Shown here: positions 53,669 to 61,898 of the stretch, in pieces
Numbering within the stretch: the first letter of the stretch is position 1
How the letters are laid out: each line of letters opens with the position of its first letter
Source: a virus
Length of the DNA: 64,000 nucleotides
IMG/VR virus record: IMGVR_UViG_3300049215_000771
Location: 310,001-374,000 of that record
Strand: one strand, 5' to 3'
Notes under the pieces: generated by a model
Told to the model about the DNA's origin: nothing
Databases searched by the model: none
What the model saw: the letters and a program-made list of their open reading frames with translations, nothing else
Translations under genes and position numbers: made by a program

Positions 53669-54934
53669 ATGGGGATGTTAGAAGAAGCAAAAAAGCAGCT
53701 TGATGCTGCGGCCCAATATGCAGAAATCGACCCTGAAAGTTGGGAAAGACTTCAATATCCGCAAAAAACCCTAAATGTCGTAATCCCAATGCGACATGAT
53801 GACGGAACGCTGAAGATGTATAAAGCGTACCGTTGCCAATACGACACAACGCTCGGCCCGGCGAAGGGAGGTATTCGTTACCATCCCAACGTCTGTCGGG
53901 ATCACTGCGAGGCGTTGGCGTTCTGGATGACATTCAAATGCGCTGCCTTGAAGCTCCCCTTCGGGGGAGCCAAAGGCGGCATTTGTGTTGACGCCACGAA
54001 ACTTTCACATCGAGAGTTGGAGCGTCTGAGCAAATCATACATCATTGCCTTCGCCGACTTCATCGGTCCCGACGAAGACATCCCTGCTCCTGATCTATAC
54101 ACAGATGAAAGGATCATGGGCTGGATGTACCAACAATATCGCCAGATCAAAGGCGGGCACCCGAAAGACATCGTAACCGGCAAACCAACGGCTTTGGGTG
54201 GAATCGAGGGGCGAAATTCGGCGACAGGTTACGGCGGGTACTACTGCCTGGAAACGATATTGAACTCAAATATGGGTCCGCCCAATATCCCTCCCAATCT
54301 CGACGATATTCGAGTTGCCATCCAGGGCTTCGGCAAAGTGGGATATTGGTTTGCCGAGAAATGTTTCCGACAAGGGTTGAAAGTCGTCGCCCTCAGCAAT
54401 GAGTTCGGCGGCTGCTACTGCGAACACGGCATCAATGTCGCCGCCGCTCGCAAATGCCTGGATGAGAGTGGAGGCAAGGAGTGGGGGCAGGGAGACAAGC
54501 TAACCAACGATGAACTCCTTCAAATGAACGTGGATTTGTTGGTTCCTGCCGCCATTGAGAATGTGTTGACCAAAGATAATGCTGGCAAGGTGCAAGCAAA
54601 GATGATTTTGGAATTGGCGAACGGCCCTACTACAAATGAGGCCGACGCCATTTTGAATGACAAAGGGGTATTTGTCATTCCCGACATCCTGGCGAACGCC
54701 GGGGGAGTCGTTGTTTCTTACTTCGAGTGGCTTCAGAACAGGACGGCTCGCAACTGGACTTTGGAGCAGGTAGATGATGACTTGAAGAAGATGATGGACT
54801 ATGCCACAGAAAAAACTCTGGCCTACAAAGTGAAGCACAAAATCTCGGCCAGAACAGCGGCATATGTACTGGCCTTGAGGCGAATCAATGCGGCCAACGC
54901 CTGTCTTGGGAACAAAGGTTATTTTCAGCGTTGA
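53669..54934 (+). CDS. gdhA: Glutamate dehydrogenase family enzyme
   Basis: 421 aa, full length. Substrate domain: GPAKGGIRYHP (K66), MTFKCAALKLPFGGAKGG (K90, K102), then DIPAPDLYTDERIMGWM. NAD(P) domain: VAIQGFGKVGYWFA (GxGxxG), and late LANAGGVVVSYFEW. Catalyses reversible glutamate + NAD(P) to 2-oxoglutarate + ammonia; other Leu/Phe/Val branch substrates cannot be excluded. Pairs with the lysine aminotransferase, which uses 2-oxoglutarate and makes glutamate. Confidence 0.9.
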   Translation: MGMLEEAKKQLDAAAQYAEIDPESWERLQYPQKTLNVVIPMRHDDGTLKMYKAYRCQYDTTLGPAKGGIRYHPNVCRDHCEALAFWMTFKCAALKLPFGGAKGGICVDATKLSHRELERLSKSYIIAFADFIGPDEDIPAPDLYTDERIMGWMYQQYRQIKGGHPKDIVTGKPTALGGIEGRNSATGYGGYYCLETILNSNMGPPNIPPNLDDIRVAIQGFGKVGYWFAEKCFRQGLKVVALSNEFGGCYCEHGINVAAARKCLDESGGKEWGQGDKLTNDELLQMNVDLLVPAAIENVLTKDNAGKVQAKMILELANGPTTNEADAILNDKGVFVIPDILANAGGVVVSYFEWLQNRTARNWTLEQVDDDLKKMMDYATEKTLAYKVKHKISARTAAYVLALRRINAANACLGNKGYFQR

Positions 54935-55545
54935 ACAGCATATGGGCTAAACTGGTTCTCATCGCCTTGTTGTGTGGGTGTGGATACCTCATTCTCACCA
55001 ACCTGCCAAAAACCGTCGTGGAATCTTCCAAAACGGCAGAGTTTGTCATGAATTGTCCTTTCAAGACCATTCAGAAAGGTCTGAAGCAAGGGAAGTTTGA
55101 AAAAGAAACCCTGCGCATCAATGGAGCGGTCATCTTGGAGAAGAAATGGATTGACCAACAATTTCACATCGAGAGGATTCTACACAAGGACAGGTATTGG
55201 GAGTTCCGGGGCCAACTCCTTGCCAAAGTTCAAGTAGACAATCCGAAAGCAGGCAAGCTGACTGTTGATTTGGTAGAAGAAATCGAGTTCGCCATCGACC
55301 ATATCACCATCAAAACCACGCTGGCGAAACCCCTGGAAATTGGCTTGACGGACATGAAAGAAACAATATCCATTGTGCCGCAAGGCGACAATCAAACCAG
55401 GGTGAAGCTAACAACTTACCTGAAACTACACAGGTGGATTCCCAAGTCCTGGAAGTCATTCGCCCAGGAACAAATGGACGGGGCGGCGAATGAGGCCATT
55501 GAAAACATGACGACGGCGATCAATTCCCTTGGCGGTAGACAGTGA
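54931..55545 (+). CDS. Membrane-anchored SRPBCC/START-like protein candidate, 204 aa
   Basis: N-terminal helix WAKLVLIALLCGCGYLIL, then a beta-rich domain (LVEEIEFAIDHITIKTTLAK) with a C-terminal helix SFAQEQMDGAANEAIENM, the layout of a SRPBCC hydrophobic-ligand fold. Start TTG overlaps the dehydrogenase stop (TTGA). Weak family call; function unknown. Confidence 0.5.
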   Translation: MNSIWAKLVLIALLCGCGYLILTNLPKTVVESSKTAEFVMNCPFKTIQKGLKQGKFEKETLRINGAVILEKKWIDQQFHIERILHKDRYWEFRGQLLAKVQVDNPKAGKLTVDLVEEIEFAIDHITIKTTLAKPLEIGLTDMKETISIVPQGDNQTRVKLTTYLKLHRWIPKSWKSFAQEQMDGAANEAIENMTTAINSLGGRQ

Positions 55546-55873
55546 CGGTAATGCTGAAGTGCGAAATCTCCCCCGTTGGGGTCTGGTAGTCGATACAAAC
55601 AACGCCGGACATCGGGTCGAAGCTGGTAATTGTCCACTGATTTCTTGAATTCACCAGCCAACTGCGTGGATTTGCTCGTTCTATACGCTGCCACACTCCA
55701 TTATTCACATTCGCCGTGATTACGTTCTGCGCAACGCCAGTGATGTTGACTAACTGTTGTGTTCCCACCAGAACTACGAATTGCGGGTCGATATTCGACG
55801 GCAATAAGGCAAGAAGCGTTGCCTGGGACATCGGCGACTGGACGCTACAGGCTTGTCGTTGGAAAGTTGACAT
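55520..55873 (-). CDS. Virion-associated protein candidate, 117 aa
   Basis: Beta-rich, hydrophobic: LLPSNIDPQFVVLVGTQQLV, ITGVAQNVITANVNNGVWQ, then SHFSITVTVYRQGN. No enzyme motif. TATATA lies 6 bases before the ATG at 55873. It overlaps the previous gene end by 26 bases. Confidence 0.5.
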   Translation of the reverse strand: MSTFQRQACSVQSPMSQATLLALLPSNIDPQFVVLVGTQQLVNITGVAQNVITANVNNGVWQRIERANPRSWLVNSRNQWTITSFDPMSGVVCIDYQTPTGEISHFSITVTVYRQGN

Positions 55874-55878
55874 ACAAG

Positions 55879-55884
55879 TATATA
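55879..55884. promoter_or_regulatory. TATATA element between divergent genes
   Basis: TATATA followed by GGTGAACCAT and ATG at 55895; also 6 bases from the minus start at 55873. Confidence 0.4.
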
Positions 55885-55894
55885 GGTGAACCAT

Positions 55895-56101
55895 ATGGAC
55901 AACGCTCCTGAGAACTGTTATTTTTGGATAGACAACACCGTGCCGGAAGAGCAACGGATGATGAACGTCATGTGCGTAGAGTGCCACGACAAAAATCACC
56001 CCGACCTCGAAGCCTGGTTTTGGGAAGGGATAAAAGGCTACGGCCCCTACGACTTCATTTGCGACAAGTGCGGCAAAGTAATACACAAGGCTAATAGGTG
56101 A
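55895..56101 (+). CDS. Small zinc-finger protein, 68 aa
   Basis: CVECHD and CDKCGK give a two-knuckle zinc finger. Acidic and Trp-rich in between (LEAWFWEGIKGYGPYD). Not recognised. An alternative GTG start lies at 55886. Confidence 0.6.
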   Translation: MDNAPENCYFWIDNTVPEEQRMMNVMCVECHDKNHPDLEAWFWEGIKGYGPYDFICDKCGKVIHKANR

Positions 56102-56109
56102 TTATTTCT

Positions 56110-56190
56110 CGCCTCTGGTGAGCGTGTCGCATAAATACCAAATGGGAGCCGTTCCCTGAAAGAAAACCGAGCGAAACGAGAACAGAGGCG
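56110..56190 (+). promoter_or_regulatory. Leader hairpin with ATAAATAC in the loop, before adenine methylase
   Basis: 8-bp arms CGCCTCTG (56110-56117) and CAGAGGCG (56183-56190); the downstream arm overlaps the GAGGCGG ribosome binding site. The loop carries ATAAATAC (56131-56138), close to the T4 late consensus. A transcript starting in the loop would free the start site. Confidence 0.5.
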
Positions 56191-56195
56191 GAAAA

Positions 56196-56999
56196 ATGAG
56201 CAGAATTAGACCAGCTTTCAAGTGTCATGGTGGGAAATACTACCTGTCCGAGTGGATTATCTCACATTTCCCTGAGAACTACAAAGACTACACCTACATC
56301 GAGCCTTACTGCGGTGGGGCCAATATCCTCATCAACAAGGAAAAATCGCCCCTTGAGGCCATTTCCGACACCGATCTCACTGTCATTCAAATCTTTCGGG
56401 CTTTGCGAGACGAGCCGAAGGAATTTGCACGCCGTTTGAACCTGATGAAATACTGTCAGGAAACCTTCGACCGGGCGGTAAAACGTCAAAATGGACCGTT
56501 TGACGATTATCTCGATCAAGCGATCAACGAATATGTCTTGCGGCGCATGTCCCGTGGTGGCTTGCGAAAGGCTTTTGCCTGGAGCAACCGGCTACGAGGA
56601 GGGCAGCCCGGAGATGTAAATGCGTGGAAAACGGCTTTGGCCCAGCTTCCGATCCTGGCCGAGCGTATGAAGGAAGTTTACATTTTCAACAAGCCTGCAC
56701 TGGAGGTTATCAAAACCTTCAACACGAAAAACGTGCTGGTCTATGCTGATCCACCGTACCTACATGACACCCGGCACAGCAAGAATGTTTACGCCAACGA
56801 GATGACCATCGACGATCATATCGAACTGTCCAGGGTTCTCAACACCTTCGCCGGGAAAGTTGTTCTCAGCGGCTACCCATCTCCGTTGTACACCAGGCTT
56901 TATCAGAACTGGAATTGCGAGAAGAAGAAGGTCGCCAACCACTCGTCTCAAGCCAGGGCGAAGGAAGTCAAGACTGAGATGATCTGGAAGAACTTCTGA
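56196..56999 (+). CDS. dam: D12-class DNA N6-adenine methyltransferase
   Basis: 267 aa. AdoMet motif region YIEPYCGGANI (35-45), an early KCHGGKYYL, and the catalytic DPPY at 185-188 (LVYADPPYLHD). Modifies adenines in a short target, probably protecting phage DNA from restriction. Target sequence unknown; Dam-like GATC methylation is possible. Start with GAGGCGG upstream. Confidence 0.92.
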   Translation: MSRIRPAFKCHGGKYYLSEWIISHFPENYKDYTYIEPYCGGANILINKEKSPLEAISDTDLTVIQIFRALRDEPKEFARRLNLMKYCQETFDRAVKRQNGPFDDYLDQAINEYVLRRMSRGGLRKAFAWSNRLRGGQPGDVNAWKTALAQLPILAERMKEVYIFNKPALEVIKTFNTKNVLVYADPPYLHDTRHSKNVYANEMTIDDHIELSRVLNTFAGKVVLSGYPSPLYTRLYQNWNCEKKKVANHSSQARAKEVKTEMIWKNF

Positions 57000-57030
57000 C
57001 AGAAATCCATTCCTAAAGACTACATAGTTC

Positions 57031-57258
57031 ATGCGACTATCCTTCAAGGATTGGCTTCATGAGGCAGATTCTTTCTCGAATACACCAGATGGTGCGGGAG
57101 AGATATGGGATAACAATTCCAACGCCGACCGTGGCTTCGGGCGCTCAGGTGCGAAAAGCAAAAACGTGAGCAAAGGAGTCACACCGGAACGAGCGGATTT
57201 CGACCCGGACGAGCTATACCTTGGCAAACAGCAGAAGAAGGGCTGCAAAAAGAAGTAA
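57031..57258 (+). CDS. Candidate capsid-cargo protein, 75 aa
   Basis: Begins MRLSFKDWLHEADSF, with W then L-H-E before Ala, an ideal T4 gp21-type site. The rest is polar and Asn/Gly-rich, with a basic Cys-containing end (KQQKKGCKKK). Unknown function. Confidence 0.65.
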   Translation: MRLSFKDWLHEADSFSNTPDGAGEIWDNNSNADRGFGRSGAKSKNVSKGVTPERADFDPDELYLGKQQKKGCKKK

Positions 57259-57275
57259 GCAGCATAAGGAGATAA

Positions 57276-58160
57276 ATGTCTATTCAACCCAATTACCCAC
57301 TGTTCGACCCGGCATTCAACGCCAGTGTTACGGGTGAAAGCTACGAGAACCCGACGAACACGGTCTACACTCCTCCGGTGCTAGGTACTGGCAACCCCGA
57401 TCCTGTGTATGACCCTGCGTTCGCCGAATATGTAGAAGGAACTCCGTATGAGGACGCTCCCAATGGTCCCGCCATTGTTCCTTACTACAGCCCGGACTAC
57501 AACCAGAAGAAAACAGGTAACGCCTACCAGACGCAGGGTACGGTTTACAATCAGCCGCCAGCCCAGCCTTCGGCACAGCCAACTGGCGTGTACGGACCAG
57601 CGTTTTTCAGTGCCAACTTGCATCAGTCCTACCAGGCAGCAGGCCAGCAGTATAACACTGTAACTGGTCAGTCTACGGGCGACCCGGACCCGGTGTATGG
57701 CCCGGCATTCGCTGCGGCTGCTACGCAGCAGTCGTACCAGCCGGATGGTCAGGTAAACGACAGCCAGGTTGTCAGCCCGGTCATTACCTTCCAGGTCAAT
57801 CTGCTCAATCCGTTGCTTCCAGGTGGAGATTTGCCGCCTAACAGGACCAGCTTGGATGGAAACGAAATTGTTTCGGAAGCGAACAACCAATTGGCTACAA
57901 GGACCGTTTGGTTCCCGGATATGGTCGTCAACAGCGACGGCAGCACTGGTGGTTCACCGGCTGTTGAAGGTATTGGTGGAATTTTCGCCGGACAAAATGG
58001 CAACGGGCAAAACGGCGCAAGCTACAACCACCCGCAGGGCTACCTGCATCACGGTTCGCTATTCACTGTCAAGGGGCAAAGGGCTATGTACTTGAAGAAC
58101 CTCTTCGTGTCGAATCCGCCAGCACCGGCTGATTTACTCATCGTTGTTTCTCAGTCGTAA
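57276..58160 (+). CDS. Virion protein with PAF repeats, 294 aa
   Basis: N-terminal half has four repeats of about 30-45 residues built on a core (D/G)PAF: YPLFDPAFNASVTGESY, PDPVYDPAFAEYVEGTPY, GVYGPAFFSANLHQSY, DPVYGPAFAAAATQQSY. The C-terminal half is a beta-rich domain (GIFAGQNGNGQNGASYNHPQ). Likely structural. GGAGATAA precedes the ATG. Confidence 0.65.
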   Translation: MSIQPNYPLFDPAFNASVTGESYENPTNTVYTPPVLGTGNPDPVYDPAFAEYVEGTPYEDAPNGPAIVPYYSPDYNQKKTGNAYQTQGTVYNQPPAQPSAQPTGVYGPAFFSANLHQSYQAAGQQYNTVTGQSTGDPDPVYGPAFAAAATQQSYQPDGQVNDSQVVSPVITFQVNLLNPLLPGGDLPPNRTSLDGNEIVSEANNQLATRTVWFPDMVVNSDGSTGGSPAVEGIGGIFAGQNGNGQNGASYNHPQGYLHHGSLFTVKGQRAMYLKNLFVSNPPAPADLLIVVSQS

Positions 58161-58181
58161 CCTCTAGCCAAAGGTGGTGGA

Positions 58182-58544
58182 ATGGCCGTGTCGTTTCAAA
58201 AACTATGGGAAAGCATGGAGTCCGCCCGCAAGGGCGGACACCACCTTGATGACAAGGCGATGGAAGCCATTCGCAACGGTATCAACGTCCGGGAGGATTT
58301 TTGGGAAGACTTTATGTTAGTCATCAACAACTCCGGGGCGATGTCGGTATTGCTCGATGTGCCGGTCACTAAAATCGGCGCTTGGCATCAAAGGGTGAAA
58401 GAAGCACTGGACAAGGTGAAAGCCGCTGACACGGTGCCGGACCCGAAAGACAAAAGCAACCTGATGAAAACAGGAATGCCGAAAGAAGATGACGAAACCG
58501 ATCCGAAGGTTACTGTCCTCAATCAAATGGGTGGAGAAGAATGA
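58182..58544 (+). CDS. Unknown head-cluster protein, 120 aa
   Basis: Not recognised. Begins MAVSFQKLWESMESARKGG, a weak fit to the tag motif. Helical, acidic C-terminus. Overlaps the next gene (ATGA). Confidence 0.55.
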   Translation: MAVSFQKLWESMESARKGGHHLDDKAMEAIRNGINVREDFWEDFMLVINNSGAMSVLLDVPVTKIGAWHQRVKEALDKVKAADTVPDPKDKSNLMKTGMPKEDDETDPKVTVLNQMGGEE

Positions 58545-58915
58545 AATCGCTATGTGAATGGCGTCTCGCCAACTCCGACCCGGATTGGGAGAAAGTAAAA
58601 AGTACATGGGGTGGTGGAAAGAAGACTCTCGATCCGAATCTCGTCAACAAGATGAGAGTCAAGATCGAAGGAATCAAGGAATGGTTTGTGCGTGAACTTG
58701 GAGAGCCAAAAATCACCAGCTTCCGTGACGTTCCGCCCAACATGCGTGATTCCTTGGCTCAAGCTATCGTGGCGGCAACGATGAAAGTCTTCTACACAGA
58801 AGGTGGGGATGTGCCGGGCATGGCAACCATCGACCAGACAAAAAGTCAACAACCAAATGTTCCAGCCCCGCAACCACAAAATCAAACAAGCGCACCAGCG
58901 GGATGGAAGGGATAA
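58541..58915 (+). CDS. Candidate capsid-cargo protein, 124 aa
   Basis: Begins MKSLCEWRLANSDPDW; W7 fits the tag, but L-x-E is absent in the first 15 residues. Middle helical; C-terminus Gln/Pro/Asn-rich. TAATG overlap with the next gene. Unknown function. Confidence 0.55.
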   Translation: MKSLCEWRLANSDPDWEKVKSTWGGGKKTLDPNLVNKMRVKIEGIKEWFVRELGEPKITSFRDVPPNMRDSLAQAIVAATMKVFYTEGGDVPGMATIDQTKSQQPNVPAPQPQNQTSAPAGWKG

Positions 58916-59295
58916 TGATGAGAAAGTTTCACGAATGGGTTAATCTGCGTCTTCGAGAAGATGGTACTGTTCCAGGCACTCCACAGATGAGTCCTGGCGG
59001 AAATACACCAATGCCTTTGGGACACGCTCACGGCGATCCAAATCCTGGTTCTGGAGGCGCTGGGGCTGCGGGTGGGCCTCCACAAAACAACCAGGGCCAA
59101 AGTGGTAGCGAAGACGAATCCGTACTTACTGGCAATTTGGAACGCCACTTCAATATGCTCATGACCGATCTTAGCAAACTCAACAGAATGAACAAGGCGA
59201 AAGCCGGCGAGATTTTGAATCACATCATGCAGGCCATGTCGCAACTCGGCGTACAAAAAAACGTCGCAACTAACGCCGTTAAACAAAACTTCTAA
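58915..59295 (+). CDS. Candidate capsid-cargo protein, about 126 aa
   Basis: ATGATG start; the protein begins MRKFHEWVNLRLREDGTV (W7 and L-R-E). Middle Gly/Pro/Asn-rich, C-terminal 50 residues helical (LERHFNMLMTDLSKLNRMN). Ends the four-gene run 57276-59295, closed by a terminator. Confidence 0.6.
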   Translation: MMRKFHEWVNLRLREDGTVPGTPQMSPGGNTPMPLGHAHGDPNPGSGGAGAAGGPPQNNQGQSGSEDESVLTGNLERHFNMLMTDLSKLNRMNKAKAGEILNHIMQAMSQLGVQKNVATNAVKQNF

Positions 59296-59310
59296 CCGTT
59301 CATACAACAA

Positions 59311-59360
59311 ATACCGCCCGTGCATTCTCTACCTATTATGATGCACGGGCGTATTTTTTT
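59311..59360 (+). terminator. Rho-independent terminator
   Basis: Stem of 11 bp or more (CGCCCGTGCAT/ATGCACGGGCG) with AT-rich extension, followed by a run of T. The next gene's ribosome binding site GGAGC begins right after. Confidence 0.9.
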
Positions 59361-59369
59361 GGAGCAAGC

Positions 59370-61391
59370 ATGGCAGAAGAAGAAAGAATTGTAAACCGCA
59401 ATACCAGGCAATCCTACCATGACAAAATCAAGGCAGCGTTGGCAAAAAAACCAACTTCCGCTATGATAAACAATCGTGCGATGCCAGTGCAAGAACTGAA
59501 CAAGATAATTACCAACCAAACACCGACCGTCGAGCCGGTGCAACCAGTTCAGCGTCGAGTCATAAGAAATGTAAGAAAGAAAAGGGCTATGGAACGCCGT
59601 CCGGCAACAGCCATAATGCCCTACACAGAAGCGAAAAGTGATCCGGCCCCTATGCCAGAAGCCTATCTCTACAGTGTGCCAGAATGGTTCACACCAAAAA
59701 CGAAACCGAAAATTTCGGTAATCATTCCGTTGTTCAAAAGCAACGCTGTAGTGACCGATCAAATCAAAACGTGGATTCATGAGAAAGACATTGACGTAGA
59801 AATCATCTATGTCGATGACAACTGCCCCACCAACTCCAAAGCCACTGTACTGAAGGCGTGGGAAGATCGTGGCGAGAAGAAACCAGTAGGTAAAATCGTA
59901 GCAAACCGTGAGAATGTGGGCTACGGACGAGCGTGCAACGTCGGGGCACTTCATGCTAGTGGCGATTATCTTATCTTCCTCAACTCAGATACCAAAGTTA
60001 CTGAGGGGTGGATCAAACCTATGCTCGATTTGTTCGACAACCCCAAAGTAGGGATCGTCGGCAACTTGCATCTGAAGGAAGGTGGGCCGCACCACAACAC
60101 TGTGGACAGTGCTGGTTCTGCCTGGAACTGGTCAAGCATGTATTTTGAACACATCGGGCGGCATCATTACAAAGGCGCTCACCTATCCCAACCCTTCGCT
60201 TATCCAAACCTACCAGAAGACCTGCGTGGCGTCAGCGAACGTGAGATGGTAACTGGTTGTTGCTTCATGACTCCCGCCAAAGTGTTCAATGAAGTAGATG
60301 GTTTCGATCCGAGGTATCGAATCGGGTATTGGGAAGATTCGGACTTGTGCATGAAAGTCCGAGAATTAGGTTACAAGATTTTGTTTCAACCAAGGAGCAT
60401 CATATGGCACAAGTTGTCACACTCTGGAGCGGCGGGCCACGCTCACTACCGAGAAAACACAGACTTCTTCCGCAATCGTTGGTACAACAGCGGGAGAGTG
60501 GACAAACTCCTGTTCACGCCAAGGCCAGGCGGTCCTCCCGTGGTCAAAAACATCCTGGTCAAACGAATTGCGGCCAACGGAGATGTGCTGATGGCAACAT
60601 CAATCCTTCCGGCCCTCAAGAAGAAATGGCCTAAAGCAACGATTACTTTCTGGACGGGATGTGAACAAATTTTGTTTGGGCACCCAATGATCGACAAGAT
60701 CGTATCGTTCAATCCCAAGCAACAGTTCGATTACGTCGTCAACCTCGATCTTGCTTACGAGTATCACCCAACCTGGTCCATTCTCAAAAGCTATGCTTTC
60801 GAGGCCGGTGTTCCAGTTGAAGATTGCAAAGCGTACATGGCTACTAAACCATTGCGTTGGCAACTTCCCAAACCCTACATCGTAATGCACGCCAAGCGAG
60901 AAGAAGGATTTGGTTGGGCTGGGCGCAACTGGAAGGGAGATCGCTTCACTGACATCGCCGACCGGCTGCGGAAAGAAGGACACAACATTGTCCTAGTCGG
61001 CGGGCCTGGAGATTGGCAGTTGCCCCACGACCTAGACCTGCGTGGCCGGACAAATCCACAAGAACTTGCAGCAATCATGAAGGATGCCAGCTTCTTTGTC
61101 GGGATGGATTCCATGCCAATGCACATGGCACAAATTTTTGGCGTCCCTGGCGTCGTATTCTTTGGGAGCATATTGCCAAAATACAGGCTAACAGGAAGTA
61201 GGCTTCACCCGATCAATGCAACGCACCTGGACTGTCTTGGGTGTCACCACAAATCCAAACCACCCTCGATAGGAACGAGTTCATGCGCCAGGGGCGATTT
61301 CGCTTGTGAATATGACATCACTGTTGATATGTTCTGGAACAAAATCAAGGAAGTAATGAACGGTAAGAAAACATGGCTACCAGTGGTATGA
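59370..61391 (+). CDS. GT2-GT9 glycosyltransferase fusion
   Basis: 673 aa. After a basic 100-residue leader, a GT2 domain: KISVIIPLFKS, IIYVDDNCPTNS, LIFLNSDTKVTEGW and GYWEDSDLCMKVRELGY. From about 390 a GT9 (heptosyltransferase-like) domain: VKNILVKRIAANGDVLMAT, YIVMHAKREEGFGW, IVLVGGPGDWQLP, FVGMDSMPMHMAQIFGVP. A two-enzyme fusion for glycan synthesis, perhaps on virion or host envelope. Not followed closely by another gene. Confidence 0.88.
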   Translation: MAEEERIVNRNTRQSYHDKIKAALAKKPTSAMINNRAMPVQELNKIITNQTPTVEPVQPVQRRVIRNVRKKRAMERRPATAIMPYTEAKSDPAPMPEAYLYSVPEWFTPKTKPKISVIIPLFKSNAVVTDQIKTWIHEKDIDVEIIYVDDNCPTNSKATVLKAWEDRGEKKPVGKIVANRENVGYGRACNVGALHASGDYLIFLNSDTKVTEGWIKPMLDLFDNPKVGIVGNLHLKEGGPHHNTVDSAGSAWNWSSMYFEHIGRHHYKGAHLSQPFAYPNLPEDLRGVSEREMVTGCCFMTPAKVFNEVDGFDPRYRIGYWEDSDLCMKVRELGYKILFQPRSIIWHKLSHSGAAGHAHYRENTDFFRNRWYNSGRVDKLLFTPRPGGPPVVKNILVKRIAANGDVLMATSILPALKKKWPKATITFWTGCEQILFGHPMIDKIVSFNPKQQFDYVVNLDLAYEYHPTWSILKSYAFEAGVPVEDCKAYMATKPLRWQLPKPYIVMHAKREEGFGWAGRNWKGDRFTDIADRLRKEGHNIVLVGGPGDWQLPHDLDLRGRTNPQELAAIMKDASFFVGMDSMPMHMAQIFGVPGVVFFGSILPKYRLTGSRLHPINATHLDCLGCHHKSKPPSIGTSSCARGDFACEYDITVDMFWNKIKEVMNGKKTWLPVV

Positions 61392-61635
61392 TTGTTGCCG
61401 CCGTGACTCCACCACGATGCGGTCAAGTCGGACAATCTCCGTTCCGCTGATGGAGCAGGCATTCACCCCTTCTGGCTCTCAGCACCTACAAACGAAGAAG
61501 CGTTCTTGAAGCACGGCGACAACAATCAAAGCGTTTCAAGAACGCATGGCAAGTTGTTGGGTTTTCATGTGAACTCCTGATTTCAGCCCACCCACCCTAT
61601 ATACGAGTGTCCGATTCAACACAAGGAGGAGAATC
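61392..61635. other. Intergenic spacer with an 11-bp inverted repeat
   Basis: 244 bases without a convincing gene. Holds a perfect inverted repeat GCGTTCTTGAA/TTCAAGAACGC (61500-61510 and 61535-61545, 24-base loop) and TATATA at 61598-61603, 33 bases before the next ATG. No T-run after the repeat. Could contain a small RNA or operator; nothing else seen. Confidence 0.5.
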
Positions 61636-61887
61636 ATGACGAACTTTTGGAACTGGTTGATGGGCGTTCTTGGACTGGCACCAACAGTGCTGGCCGATGT
61701 CAAGCCAATCGTTGACGACGGCGAGGCTATTGTTGTCGCTCTGGAGAAAGTCATCAGCGACATTAAGACAAGGAACTTCACGTCTGTCGTCGCCGACACG
61801 CAGGCTCTCGCAACCGATGTTCAGACTTTCGCAACCGAAGTTCAGGCTGTAATCACTCAGATTCAGTCTAGCAACACCACCAAGTAA
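61636..61887 (+). CDS. Small helical protein, 83 aa
   Basis: Hydrophobic start MTNFWNWLMGVLGLAPTVLA, then an amphipathic helix with repeated ATDVQ/ATEVQ units (TQALATDVQTFATEVQAVI). Not recognised; a holin-like or membrane-associated role is conceivable but unsupported. AAGGAGGAG precedes the ATG. Confidence 0.6.
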   Translation: MTNFWNWLMGVLGLAPTVLADVKPIVDDGEAIVVALEKVISDIKTRNFTSVVADTQALATDVQTFATEVQAVITQIQSSNTTK

Positions 61888-61898
61888 ATAGCTGCCTT

